In this document: piece after piece, positions 34,315 through 45,920 of the stretch | Numbering within the stretch: the stretch's first letter is position 1 | How the letters are laid out: each line of letters begins with the position of its first letter | Assembly (NCBI GenBank): GCA_035578155.1 | Contig: JAPWDM010000001.1 | Span: forward strand, 186,001 to 250,000 | From: Brachynemurus nebulosus | Taxonomy: Eukaryota > Arthropoda > Insecta > Neuroptera > Myrmeleontidae | Length of the DNA stretch: 64,000 nt | Reading direction: 5' to 3' | The notes under the pieces: model-generated | The model's input: only the letters and a program-made list of their open reading frames with translations | What the model was told of the DNA's origin: nothing | Databases searched by the model: none | Made by a program: the position numbers and the translations under genes

Positions 34315-35980
34315 ATGTTATCTCGTGTCCGGAAAGGTACCAGACTGCAATTCACCGGCTAGAAAATTCACCGGCTTGCAGTTCGTCGAATGGAAAATTC
34401 ACCGACTCTGTGATATAATTTTTGATTATAATAGATAATATACGTATTATATAGTGATCATAAAATCATGCACCATTTTATCTACAGACTCCTCACTCGC
34501 TTCGACAAGCCATTGATTGGATAATTATTTATAATTGGGACCACATATTTTTGGCTGTAAAAGCACAACTGTAAATAAATTGTTACCTCTATTTTCGCCA
34601 AAAATTTTAAACTTGCAATTTCATTATTATTGACTTTCTTTGGCGATAAAACTCAATATTAGACCAGCCAAAAACCAAAAACCAAAAAAAAAAAACAAAA
34701 AAAACAGGAATTTTAACCAATCTTCAACATGTTGACGGGTTTCGGTGTCTTAAAACACCATTATCAAGACAAGAATATAAAAAAAGTATAAAATTCAATG
34801 AAAATAAAATAAACGGTAGAAAATAAACCCTTTAGTTTGGATCTAAACCAGTCAGATCATAATCATAGCAACTCGTTGGTTGCAAAAAAGGAAATTCGTA
34901 CATCATTACATAACTACAATTATTGATATACGAAAACCAAAATACGAAATAACAAACATCTGAAAAATTTTTTCAATAGAGAATTGCTAAAAATTTTTTC
35001 TAAACAGAAAATAATATCTGTAAAAATACCAATCGCCTTTACGAACCATATATTGAAACTAGTTCCATTGAACCTCGTCCAAAACCATTTAAGAAGATTT
35101 ATTAAAATGTTCCTTATAATGGTTTTGGACGAGGTTCAAGGAACTAGTTTCAATATATGGTTAAGACTGGTTGGACATGTTGAAGATTGGTGAAAATTTC
35201 TGTTTTTTGGTTTTTGGCTGGTCTAATATTGAGTTTTATCGTCAAATCAAGCCAAAAAAATAATGAAATTGCAAGTTTTCATTACTGATAATTTCAATAA
35301 TTTCTATTTAAAATGTTCGACATTACAGGGGATTAAAAAAATGATACTAAACTTTTCTTAAAATTGAAAAAATTCATACATTTATACAAATAAGCAGACG
35401 GGAGAGCACTATTAAAATTCATTTTCGGGCAAAATTTGCCTTTTGCCTGAAATTAGGTTTCGATGGTAATTCTATCAATATATGAACTTATTTATAAACT
35501 AATTTATTTCTATCAATATATGAACTTTTCAGATTTAGCAAAAGTTTCTCAGGCTTTCCAATACTGGTATCCAGTTCTAGTATTTTCGTAAACTCATCTG
35601 CCTCAATGGCAAATATTTCAAAACAAAAGTGGTTAAAATTGGACCATTAGTTCTGTTCATATAGCCTCTTCAATACTGGAGTTCTAGTATTTTTTAACTA
35701 GTCCCTCGTAACGCCGAACATTTTTAAAAAATTCGTTAAAATGGAACCATCAGTTTTGTTTCTATAGTCAAAAATAGGTGGAGTTCCAATTCTATAAAAT
35801 TATACCTAGAAATTTTTCGAAGCAAGTGAGGAATCTATGTGAAATATATAATCCGTGATTTCATGAACACTATAATATAATATTTAAAATACAGAGTCAG
35901 TGGGTGAATTTTCTAGTCGGTGATTGGTTGTCCCTGAATTGCAGTCGACGAACTTTCCTAGAACCAAGTTATCTAGGCAC
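34315..35980. mobile_element. Foldback element with outer arms of ~150 bp
   Basis: The left arm (about 34315-34510) and right arm (about 35820-35980) are inverted: ACTGCAATTCACCG against its mirror near 35935, CTAGAAAATTCACC against GGTGAATTTTCTAG, and TCCTCACTCGCTTCGA against TCGAAGCAAGTGAGGA. CACCGGCT/CACCGACT words are repeated in each arm. The middle is filled by a second foldback. Exact borders and TSD were not resolved. Confidence 0.55.
34598..35285. mobile_element. Inner foldback with Penelope-like hammerhead-like words
   Basis: The left arm (34611-34735) and right arm (35163-35282) are inverted copies carrying GATAAAACTCAATATTAGAC, a CAGCC/GGCTG pair, and AACATGT. Next to the left arm is GACGGGTTTCGGTGTCTTAA; on the minus strand this reads TTGATAATGG, a GGTGT/ACACC stem and then CGAAAC. 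A second inner hairpin lies at 35037-35165 (ATATTGAAACTAGTTCC against its mirror). The same family forms the foldback at 40020-40480. The link to Penelope-like retroelements is an inference. Confidence 0.5.
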
Positions 35981-36480
35981 CAAATAAGAGCGAGGGGAAA
36001 TTTGACAAAATGTACATTAAGTAGGTACTGACAACAATTTTCTAAAAAGGCTATTATGTAAAGAATATTTGATTAATTTGAGCGTTACTTTAATACCGTA
36101 TCCCATTTAAAAATAAAAATAAAAATAAAAATAAAAGCTTTTTACTTTGTAGAAACCCTTACTTTTTTTAAATCGACTTATCGAAAAATGTATTTAAAGA
36201 CTTTATCTCCTCGTCCTTGACTTTCTTCGCACGATATTAGTACAGATTATAGATGAGTATAGATTATACATAATATGTAGGCAGTTCATTATAAGACGCC
36301 ATTAAAATATGAGAGTTTTCTTATTAAAAGAAATGACAAAAAATGAAAATAAATTAGGTAATTTTACCAAGATTTTTTTATTTTTTAAATAAAACTTTGG
36401 AGACGTAAATAAGTTCTCGACTTATTTTACTTATTAGACATGAAAAAAAAAAAGAAAGTAGAATCTAATGTAACGCAAAT

Positions 36481-37591
36481 TTAAGGGGGACAACTAGCGT
36501 GACATTTTGAAAAAATTGGAAAAATATTTTTTACATGTTTCCAGAGTCTATACCTTTAAAAATAACATAGTAAAATTTCAAAAGCATTTCTCAAATAGTT
36601 TTTGAGTTACAGCCATCCGAAGAGCGGATTCTGATTTTCATTGTTAACTTTGAGGTATTGGGAAATATAATGGACTTTCGGAGATTGTCCAATCAAAAAT
36701 TGTCAATATTGCAGTGATAGGGATCGCATGTTTACGTCACACGAATACTGCAAACACACAATTTTTGTGAATACAATGTTCGTGTGACGTAAACATACAA
36801 TGTTTAAATCCCTAACACTGAAATATGGACAATTTGCGATTGGACAATCTCCGAAAGTCCACTGTATATGAAAGTTGATAGTTCGGGAGTTTCTGGACGT
36901 GGCTGCCAGTTACATGTTGTGGAGAAGTTAGACCTTGGCACATTTAAACGGCTTATCTAGTTTTACTATGACCGTTATAGTGAGTATAACGTAAATAATT
37001 TTAGTAAAAATTCTCAGTGATTAAAACTAGAAGGTAAAGTAAAAAAAAAATTACATTTTTTAAATTTGCTGCAATTATAACTCGAAGGCAAATCATGCGA
37101 TCGATTTGATTCTTATTGCAGCTTCTTTAATACATATTTCTTGGTGCCATAAACCTCCAGTTTCCCGATCGAATAAAAAATGTAATTTTTGCAGACTAAA
37201 AATCATCAAGTTTTCGCGCAAAATTTAAAAGGTTTTTTTTTTTTAAAAAAAACTCCACCATTTTGTTAAATTTCAACTTTTTTTCGATTTAGGTTCATGG
37301 CACGGGCAATACCTTCTAGTTTAATAGGCTTTTTGGTTTTTTTGATTTCAGGCACTGTGAAGGTCGCTATCACTGCAGCAGTGGCGGGACTTTTTTTTGG
37401 AGCCTTAGGAGATCACGAATAGCTCACTGAGGTCCAAAAAAACATCTTTTGGTCCAAAAATTTTATCATGAATTTATTATATATCAACCAATATATCCTT
37501 AAAATATTAAAACATTCCATACAGTAGTTTTCTTTAAAAAATTCCCAAAAATCACCTTTTTTTTGGCGGTCACACTAGTGATTCCCCTTAA
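36481..37591. mobile_element. TTAA-flanked element 3, inverted relative to element 1
   Basis: The ends read TTAAGGGGGACAACTAGCGT and, reverse complemented, TTAAGGGGAATCACTAGTGT. It matches 13142-14021 across its length in opposite orientation. It is longer because a palindromic MITE sits at 36668-36864. No transposase is present. Confidence 0.78.
36668..36864. mobile_element. Near-perfect palindromic MITE nested in TTAA element 3
   Basis: TGGACTTTCGGAGATTGTCC (36671-36690) is mirrored exactly by GGACAATCTCCGAAAGTCCA (36842-36861). Inner arms continue with TGTTTACGTCACACGAA against its mirror. TA flanks both sides. Element 1 has continuous sequence at this position, so the insertion is secondary. 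With CAGTGGAC-type ends and TA sites it fits a Tc1/mariner/pogo-type MITE. Confidence 0.8.
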
Positions 37592-38080
37592 AAAATAAAT
37601 AACATATCGCACCTGATAACTTTTGTGCGTGTGAAAAATGTCAATGCAAAACTTTTAAATTAGCTTTATTGATTAAAAAAATTTAATACCTAGTAAAACC
37701 ATCTAAATTTAAAAAAAAAAATCAAATGCCTTAAAATTTCTGCGTTTTTACAATCTTTTTGTGCGTAATTAAATTTCTAATGTACAACGAATGAAAAGTG
37801 ATTTTCTAAATCAGATTAAAATTTCATATATAGGGTACATAAACCAAATATGGCTGCTTACGTCTATTTTCCAAAATATTTTGTATTTGTGTGCACGCTA
37901 AGTAAGGCCCTCCGTGTGTGTGATGACTTAACACACATACTGATTCAAATTTCAGTACGGGTAGTTCGTTTGTAGTGACTAGCTAAACGTTTGTTTTCAA
38001 ATTATTCTGTCACCTTCAGTTAATTGTTAGTGCAAAAACATGTGCAAGAAACACAGGCTAATTTGTGCATTCATTTATTG
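37592..38080. other. AT-rich DNA, no gene seen
   Basis: Nothing beyond unique-looking A/T-rich sequence was recognised. Confidence 0.45.
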
Positions 38081-38083
38081 TAG

Positions 38084-38640
38084 ACTAGCTGTACCCGCGA
38101 CGTTGTTCGCGCGACCCATTGTTATAAACTCAATGAGAAGTATATAAGTATAATAATTATACAGAACTTGCATAGAACAATAATTTTTGTGTAATATATG
38201 CACATGCTCAAAATAGTTTTTCTATTTTCCCGTAGGAATGAGTCATTTTCCCGTAATAGAAAGTATCCTAAGTGTTGACGTTCAATTCTTTCAATAGTTT
38301 TTACGTAATGTGTGCACATGCTCAAAATAGTTTTTCTATTTTCCCGTAGGAATGAGTCATTTTCCCGGAGTAAAGAGTATCTTGGATGTTAGCCTAGGCA
38401 ATAACTTATCACCAAACCAAATTTCATCAAAATCCTCCAATAGGCTTTTCGTAATGTATGCACATGCTTAGAATGGTTTCTCTATTTTCCCGTGGGAGTG
38501 AGACATTTCCCTGGAATAAAATTTTTTTTAGATGTTGACCCAGGTAATAAGTTATCATCACATCAAGTTTCATTAAAATCCGTCCAATAGCTTTTGTGTG
38601 ATGAGTGAAGATATCTACATCGATAACTATTTACAGGATC
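38084..38640 (+). repeat. CTAGCTGTACCCGCG repeat with ~106-bp internal tandem
   Basis: It begins ACTAGCTGTACCCGCGACGT. The block GCACATGCTCAAAATAGTTT followed by TTCTATTTTCCCGTAGGAAT occurs at 38200 and 38306, and in diverged form at 38460. The phrase AAATTTCATCAAAATCC-type near the end is typical of tails of widespread insect repeats. The same start type occurs at 10818 (minus) and 60596. Confidence 0.55.
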
Positions 38641-38739
38641 AGTACAATTTCCAAAAAATATTTCATGTACAGAAATGGTTTCGTTACAGTTTTATTATAT
38701 GTATAATAGATAATTTATTGCTTTTTTCTCTATAACTAT

Positions 38740-38975
38740 CCTTATTAGCAATAAATAAACTCGGAATTTGCAGTTGGTCATCTTTCGGTAATTCGTAGGT
38801 ATATTTCGTTATTTTCCTTACAGTCCTGCTCCACTATTCACTCTACGATGGCGAAGAACGGAAAAAATCACATAAAATACGTTTTGAACCATTATCCTCT
38901 ATTTGCGGGTTTTCGAGAAAAAGTAATATTTATAACCGAAAATTCGTTATAGTATGCAGGATGCTGCGACAGGAG
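38740..38975. repeat. Fragment of the CAGGGGTCGGCAACTT hAT family
   Basis: AATTCGTTATAGTATGCAGG continuing into ATGCTGCGACAG matches 26903-26935 and, inverted, 15490-15525. A short frame starting ATGGCGAAGAACGG at 38848 ends within the repeat and is not called. Confidence 0.5.
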
Positions 38976-39029
38976 TATTTTTCATTAGACTCTGTTTGCC
39001 CCACGTGATCTAAGGGGGACTAGCTTACA

Positions 39030-39625
39030 CCCAGTCTCTCTTACAATGTCAAGAATGCCTTGAAATCTGCTCCTCTGATTTCCTCGGAACTCACCAGCGG
39101 ATATGCCAGGCACTTATATTTCAGGGAGGACAATGCATCACATGAAAATAAAACATGGCACGAGGATTCGTCCTCCAACCAGCACCTACGGCAAAGAGGA
39201 CTATTTCTTAGCCCCATGATGAAAAATTGCCTATTCAGGACATTATGCCCAGTAAGCAAACCTGTTAGACAGCTTAACTGCACCCTGCTTAGCGAAAGTA
39301 ACTCCCTTCTTCGTTTTAAACTGGACAAAGCTATAAATTGTCGGGCCTGCCTAGCCGTTTTACATACTTTCCAGAGGTGAGCATGCTATCGTGCAGCCCA
39401 GTCATTTACAGCACATTTCACTCTTTGGAATGCTATCCTCAGAGCTGGCTCTGGACCTGTTAAGGATGGAGTTGAGCCCTGTTTAGATAATTTATCTGCG
39501 CTCTCATTACCACTCATTTCGGTGTGACCCACCCGATACCCACGCCAAGGTAACTGAGCAGTGGATTGAGTGCTGATCCAACGTTTCTTGGCGCTCTTGT
39601 ATCAGTCGTGACGTCCCTTATGGGC
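39030..39625 (-). pseudogene. Jockey/R1-type LINE ORF2 remnant (RNase H and C-terminal CCHC)
   Basis: On the minus strand the RNase H domain ends with VTLAWV (near 39550) and, after a frameshift, GHTEMSGNESADKLSKQG (near 39496-39525). This contains the conserved Asp of the GNE.AD motif. The frame continues through PEPAL and NDWAAR to one TAG stop, then, in the same frame, to LSLSRVQLSCLTGLLTGH, LNRQFFIMGL and CRRCWLEDESSCHVLFSC. The last is the C-x2-C-x8-H-x4-C knuckle found at the end of non-LTR ORF2 proteins. The fragment is 5'-truncated, with one frameshift and one internal stop. A plus-strand frame over the same DNA is a shadow. Confidence 0.88.
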
Positions 39626-40018
39626 TTTACTAAAAGTATTGTATAATCAAAATATATTACAAAACTACGTTTCTACTGCGTAAAAATGTTTCAAAAAATA
39701 GTAAATATTATTTGATGAGATGGACCTGTTGGCAGAGAAATATTATTGGGTGCAAATACCTTATTCAAAAAGAAGTTTTTACAGCAACAAATACTGTTAT
39801 ATATGTAGAGGTATATCAAACTTTTTGATTAAAGTATGAATAATCTCAAATGTGTGTATAATCGTTTAGGTTCGGCAATAAATGCTTTATACATAAATGA
39901 TTCTTTTAGAGCATGTAAAAACAAATATATATACAACCTACATACATAGGTAACATGGACGTTCATTGGTATGATTTTAACGATACAATGGTAATAATTG
40001 TAAGTAAATTTGATTTTG
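39626..40018. other. AT-rich DNA, no gene seen
   Basis: No repeat pair or coding remnant was recognised. Confidence 0.45.
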
Positions 40019-40019
40019 A

Positions 40020-40480
40020 TAAATAAATTGATACCTCTATCTTCGCCAAAACATTTTAAGCTTGTAATTCCATTATTGACTTTATTTGGCGATATAAAAC
40101 TCAATATTAAGACCAGCAAAAAACAAACAATTTTTAAGTAATCTTAAACATGTTGACCGGTTTCGGTGTCTCAAACCACCATTCTCAAGACAAGAAAAAT
40201 ACACAAAAAAAAAAGAAAAATTTAGAAAAAATTGTCAATACCTAATTAAAGAAAAGATTTTGTTTTTCTTTTCTTTAATTATTGACAATTTTTTCTAAAT
40301 TTTCCTTTCTTTTTTCTCTTTTTTTTGTGTATTTTTCTTGTCTTAAGAATGGTGGTTTGAGACACCGAAACCGGTCGACATGTTTAAGATTGCTTAAAAA
40401 TTGTTTGTTTTTTGCTGGTCTTAATATTGAGTTTTATATCGCCAAATAAAGTCAATAATGGAATTACAAGCTACTTTGAT
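40020..40480. mobile_element. Foldback with long near-perfect arms, same family as 34598-35285
   Basis: The left arm (about 40035-40246) and right arm (about 40262-40478) mirror each other through TCCATTATTGACTTTATTTG, AAACTCAATATTAAGACCAG, GTTGACCGGTTTCGGTGTCT and ACCACCATTCT. The loop is short (about 15 bp). The GACCGGTTTCGGTGTCTCAA word is present in both arms. Such a long, well-matched hairpin suggests a fairly recent inverted duplication. Confidence 0.8.
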
Positions 40481-40739
40481 TTTGATGTTTATGCAATAAT
40501 TAAAACTAAAGACGTTGAACTATTAATGAGAGAACACACGATAAACCAATATGATCATCAGATTTAACCGAATTTTAATTTTTGAAGCCTAAGGAACTCA
40601 GAAAGTCAAAAATCTAAATTGAAATTTTTCGGATCTGGACTTTTTATGCAAACCTTTTGCACGTAGGTATGTTGGCATCTCAATTAATGAATATCTCCAG
40701 AACTACTTGAGCTATAGAGAAACGAAATTAGGCTTAAAA

Positions 40740-40743
<4 letters not shown>

Positions 40744-40810
<67 letters not shown>
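40744..40810. repeat. (TA)n microsatellite
   Basis: About 67 bp of TA repeat. Confidence 0.95.
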
Positions 40811-40812
<2 letters not shown>

Positions 40813-41685
40813 TGAATTATAAGGCGTAAAATTTTGACAGTTAGTGATTCTGAGGTTATCGCCATTTATAACTTTCTGGCAAAATCGAAAACGGTTTGTT
40901 TGTTTCTATTTTCTGTGGGCCTTGTTTATGAACATCGACGAAATTTAGACAAAAAGTATTACCAAATTAGATCCTAATTATTTTAGGAGTAAAATTTTGT
41001 TTAGACTTGTCCCTTGTCTTTTTTCACAGAATTGAAAAATTTTTGAAATTTTGCTCTAAGGTAAGAGTTATAGCCTGCTACTTTCAATCGACAATTAATT
41101 CTTTTTCAAAATGACGACATAATCGGTGAGGAGTGACTCAAAATATAAATTTTCGCTCCTAGGAGTAAGGCAAAATTTCAAAAAAATTTATAAAATATAA
41201 TTTGTAAAAATTTCAGCTTGCAACAACTTTGTTTTCAACAACTTTCCGCCAAAATGCACTCATGTACCTACCCGTAAAATTGCAAAATAAATTTTAATTC
41301 TTTGTAACCTTTGAACGGAATGCTGTTTTTCATTGGGATTTTTTAAATCATTTTCTCCAAAAAGATCGGATCTACTTTCTAAATACATTTCGGTTATCAG
41401 GGACGTTGTTACCAAACTCAGTGTTGATACTGCACAATACACCACAAACCCAATGGTACGTAGTGGTCGGTGCAAATTTAAGGGGAAGTACGCAAAATCG
41501 GAAGATCAGGGGCATCGGTAAACTTTTGCTTGGGGGAGGAGGGGGGATTGGCAGATATAATTTATCTGAATTGATTTAACACAAAATTATCTTAAGAGAC
41601 AAAAGACGCCTAAAATTTGATGGTGTAGACAAAGGAAATCGAATGTTATACTAACGAATATGAGTGATGACTTTTAGAAAGCTAG
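40811..41685. other. AT-rich DNA, no gene seen
   Basis: Overlapping frames on both strands at 41260-41521 have no domain. CAGGGGCATCGG at 41509, followed by a G-run, looks like a lone hAT-type left end. Confidence 0.4.
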
Positions 41686-42595
41686 TAAAGATGTCGAAAA
41701 ATCAACTTCACTATCGCATTCATCAGCGTAAAAGACGCCAAATAGCGGAAGCTGACAAAAATTCTAGAATATTCTACTCGTGAACTAGCAAAGATACCAA
41801 AAAACAAACTTCACTATCATATTACTAAAAATTAGATTAAGCAGCGCAATTTGACAAAAATTCTAGAATGTTCTATTCGTCAATTAACAAAGATATCAAA
41901 ATATCGATTGCACCATTTAATTGGTCATCGAATAAAAGACAAAATATTACATTTTGATAAATATTTTAGAATATTCTATTCGTCAAATAGCAAAAATTGT
42001 TTGTCAAAATGGACATTTGCTTTACATTAGTTTAATTTCGGTTGGACAATTAAGTGGTGCAATCGATTTTCCAATATCTTTGTTAGTTGACAAATAGAAT
42101 ATTCTAAAACATTTCTCAAAATGTGCTATTTTGCCTCTTTTTTTGTAGCCAATGCAATGGCGACGTCTGCTTTTGAATATCTTTGCTAGTTGACGAATAG
42201 AATATTCCAAAACATTTGTCAAAGTGTATAATTTAACCTCTTTTTCAATGGATAATTAAATGGTACCTACAATTGATTTTTTAATATCTTTACTAGTTGA
42301 CAAATAGAACATTCTAGAATTTTTGTCAATCTGTGCTGCTTAATCTCATTTTTAGTGACCAATTCAACGGTGAAATCTCTTTTTTGATATCTCTGCTAGT
42401 TGACGATTAGAATATTCTAGAATTTTAAATTACTAATTTTGTATTTGCATTTTGCATATTACGTATACAGAATATGTGTATGTATACTGCAGTGAAATTT
42501 TAAAATTCTTAGAGGCTACGCGACTCTCAAACAATATTATCTACGGCCCTGACTCTGGCTTGGTACATAAATTTTCACCAACACAGACAAACAAC
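41686..42595 (-). mobile_element. HSE-array element, copy B (uninterrupted)
   Basis: It is the reverse complement of copy A (24711-26690) without the hAT insertion. It contains ~100-bp units whose orientation switches about the middle (near 42010). Perfect heat-shock-element trimers are at 41762-41774, 41861-41873, 42307-42319 and 42410-42422; decayed ones lie near 41968, 42092 and 42197. The GGCCGTAG target site used by the hAT element in copy A is empty here (CTACGGCC near 42541). The open frame at 42022-42222 is incidental. Confidence 0.7.
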
Positions 42596-43330
42596 AGCAT
42601 ATATGTGAGAGGAGAACCCCACTAAATTGCTGACGTCACTACGTAAAAACGGAGTACGTGTCATTGGATGGCCACTGTAACTACAAAAATTGCATTTACC
42701 CAAATTTAGATTATAATACAAAATTGAAATGTTTCAAGCACTATTAAGGATTCCATTTGTAAAAATTCTGTATTACAATGAAGTTTCAATTAAAATACTT
42801 ATTTTTACTACAATATCTTTAATTACCGTATTAGGAGAAAAGTTTAAACCAATTTGGACGTTTAGAGTATTATATAGAAAATATGCTTAGAACACAGAAA
42901 TCTAGATTCAAGCAATAGAACAAAATGCAAAATAAACAAAATTGTTGAAATGGTTATTTAAAATACCGTCTATTATTCTGAAATAAATATCAAGGAGATT
43001 ACGTAATCCTATAAAAATTTAAGCACTCTAAAACTACTGTTGGGCTTAAACAAAGTAATTTTTAGTGCTCCGTACCAAAACTGACAAAGTGGAACATTCA
43101 TGAAATTGCTTTGATATCCGTCGGCCTGTCACAGACTATTCAATATAAAAATTTGAAATTTAAAATGAAGATAGAGTATGATGGCCCAGTTATAGTAGCC
43201 CGGAAAGGGAAAAAGTACTTTCTTTCAAGGTTATCTTTTAAGATGTCAAAGGAAAGCTTGTGTAAAACCAACAGGGGCAAATTAGATCGTTCAGGGAGTC
43301 ATGACAAAAACCAAATCCCACGTCCAAAAA
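42596..43330. other. No supported gene
   Basis: The 98-codon plus frame at 43111-43407 is Lys-rich and runs into a hairpin. No domain was recognised. Confidence 0.4.
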
Positions 43331-43336
43331 AAGCCC

Positions 43337-43528
43337 TAATACCCTTTCAAAACGATTTTTTTGCTCAAAATTTTTTTTCTTTGAGTCACATATATTTCTT
43401 TGAATGAAAAAAAATTGTTTCTTGACTCAATAATATATTGTTTATTTCATTTTTTGATTTTTTTTCTTTTGATTCAAAGAAAAATTCAAAGAAATTTTTA
43501 ATTTTTGAACAAAAAAATCGTTTTGAGA
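43337..43528. repeat. Imperfect hairpin around T-rich core
   Basis: TTTCAAAACGATTTTTTTGC near 43345 is mirrored by AAAAAAATCGTTTTGAGA near 43513, and TTTCTTTGAGTCA by TGATTCAAAGAAA. Its class is unknown. Confidence 0.5.
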
Positions 43529-43529
43529 C

Positions 43530-44480
43530 TGCAGAAACGTTTAATTATATAAAATATTAATATGAAATCATTCATTGAGAACAATATTATATCTGACCAG
43601 GTTATCTGCAAGAATGATTGGACTTATTGGAACTAGGTTCCTTGTCTGCTTTTTTTTAATCGAGTTTGTGTAACCCTCCTCTCGCTCGCCACTAGATCCG
43701 TCTCTTGAAGCCAATGTATTTTTTAATACTTTTTTCTTATAGAAAAACAGCTTAAAATTGTTATCCCCACGTTTATTCCCAAAATTGTTCCTCGGAAAAG
43801 TCTAAAAAATCCATAAACATTTAGAAAGGAAAAGTCAGAATCCATAATCATTTAAAAAGGATCAGAACTGAAAAATTCTAGCGTGTCAATTGTTACAATC
43901 AAAGCTCATACCTGTCAAATCTATGTCTGAAAACGACTTATTGTACGTAGCACTATTTGTGCAAGTGCGACTTTCATATGACCGATTTTTTATAATAAAA
44001 CTAGCCAACGTTATGCACTGCTATCAGTGGCTGGTAGATACTTTAAATTACTCAGAGCTTATTTTTTCCTAGTTTAATAAAAACCACGAGCAATAATAGT
44101 ACTCTCCATATATACTTTTTACGTTATCTTCTGTCAACTGTGTTTCTGCAACATATTTAATTTTGTTGTTATTTTATTTTTATTTTTAACCGGTGTAGCT
44201 TTCAGTTTTTGCTTCACCTCGTTTAATATATCATTTCATTATATGAACCTCTTTCTTGCTAAATGCTAGTGAATTGAGAAAATTTAGATATTTATTTTTA
44301 AATTAGGTAATATTAATGTTTCATGTCGGTATTTGTGTGAAATATCACAACAAACGAAGTTTTTTTTTAATTTTGAGTATTTGTATGAGTTTGAGCCATA
44401 TTCTCCGATAACGGGGGCCTTATTTCGGAAATAACACAATGGTTAATGCTGATTTATCAACATAAATCAGACACTTTCTG
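43530..44480. other. No supported gene
   Basis: The 60-codon frame at 43890-44072 looks protein-like in composition, but shows no family motif and no splice context that fixes it. Confidence 0.4.
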
Positions 44481-44483
44481 TAG

Positions 44484-44802
44484 TAGAGACGTAACTACAA
44501 ATTTTGCGCCCTGGGGTGAATTTAACTCAAGCATCCCTGGTCTCCAAAATTCTCTGGCAAGAAAAAATAAACGAAATGACCATTTTCTTCTTTGTTTCCC
44601 TCAAGACATACCGCAGCTGAGCAAAAAAAAAAAAAAAAAAAATTTCCAAAGTTCTTTCACAGCTTCTAAACACTACAATATAAAAAACTACTTCTCAATA
44701 AAAAATTACTTTTCTTTCTTGTCTCTATATTTTATCTGTTGCGCTTCTGTTTGTCGTTGCCCTGGAATCTGCTCAACTTGCTCCATTCTAGTTACGCTTC
44801 TG
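44484..44802. mobile_element. hAT-like MITE (GCGTAACTA ends)
   Basis: The ends are TAGAGACGTAACTAC and, reverse complemented, CAGAAGCGTAACTAG. The flanks TTCTGTAG and TTCTGAGG match at 6 of 8 positions. The right end, reverse complemented, continues AATGGAGCAAGT, which also occurs at 59783 after a CAGTGGCGTAACTATAA start, so both belong to one family. The 120-codon frame across it is incidental. Confidence 0.55.
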
Positions 44803-45643
44803 TTCTGAGGTCATGTTCTATACATTTTTTCGTAATAATTTATGAATCTCACCTGAATACAAATACGAAACCAGATAGCACCTGTTATTTTTGATGCCAT
44901 AGATCTCCTAAAACATTTCTGACAAGATTATTGCTAAATTAGGTCACAATATGCTCCAAATGACAAAACGTCTCATCGTCTTAGTACCACATAAACAAAA
45001 ATAGATGCATGAAAGTGTCGGTAGAGCTTAAGGGGGGATTTGCTAAAAAAAAATCGGTTTTTTGTTTCTTCATAATTATGTTCCTTAAGGTGTTAGAAAC
45101 ATTCTTTTAAATTTTTATTTAAAAAAATTAAAAATTAAGAATTTTAGTGCTCGTACTTTACTATAATTCAATTAAAAAAAAAAAAAAAAAACTTTAAATG
45201 CTTTTTCTCGAAAGTACGTTTTTCGACATTGTCCCTCATGTATCTCAAAAAGTATATTCAGATATCGGGATAAATCAAAGTGCATATTATTCCTCGATAC
45301 CGTCATTTTGGCAGGAACTAGGATCTTTTGGTACCGTAATATATCTTCAAAATAGCGGCTGTTTATAGTCGAAAAAAGCGGTGATTTTTGAAAATTTATT
45401 TTCAAAATGCGATTTCGCGCTCGTTTAAGTTTTTTCTTAGATCCTGGTTAGTGCCATAACTGTATATGTATATTTTCAGAAAAATGTTAATTTTTTTATT
45501 TTGGTTCACTAGGGATTTCAGAACGCGAGGAACCATCAAGATGGAAAAATTTCGCAGTGTTAACTTCAAAGCCATTTATACTCAGCTCATTTTTGAGCTT
45601 AAAAAAAAAAATTGTAATCTCAAGACATGTACAAATAATGTTA

Positions 45644-45920
45644 TACTGGGTGTCCCGGCCGCGTAAATACAAAGGCGACTGCAGCACAGACATCCATAGT
45701 CTGTGCTAATCAGTACTTTATTCATACAGACACGGCTGTATTACAGAGTAACTTCTGTCTGTGCTGCAGTCGCCTGTGTATTTACGCGTCCCGGCCGGAT
45801 GTATACATACGATTTACATATTAATTTTTAACATTGTGACATAACTTTTTCCTTATGATAATCCAATGTTAAAAATTAACATGTAAATCGTATGTATACA
45901 TCTAAATGGGACATCTGGTA
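45644..45920. mobile_element. Palindromic TA-flanked MITE, nested
   Basis: The ends are TACTGGGTGTCCC and, reverse complemented, TACCAGATGTCCC, flanked by TA. The arms continue GATGTATACATACGATTTAC against an exact mirror, and TTAATTTTTAACATTG against its mirror. Without the inner hairpin it would be about 140 bp. It fits a mariner-type MITE. Confidence 0.7.
45661..45787. mobile_element. 127-bp hairpin with exact 9-bp TSD
   Basis: The ends are GCGTAAATACAAAGGCGACT and its mirror (AGTCGCCTGTGTATTTACGC), with arms extending through GCAGCACAGAC. GTCCCGGCC is exactly duplicated at 45652-45660 and 45788-45796. A 9-bp TSD with long inverted ends fits Mutator-like MITEs; other classes with 9-bp sites cannot be excluded. 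Confidence 0.8.

Noticed and set aside
39060..39380. 106-codon plus-strand frame
   Set aside because: It is the antisense shadow of the LINE ORF2 remnant.
44446..44808. 120-codon plus-strand frame
   Set aside because: It spans a short MITE and a poly(A/K) run; no domain.
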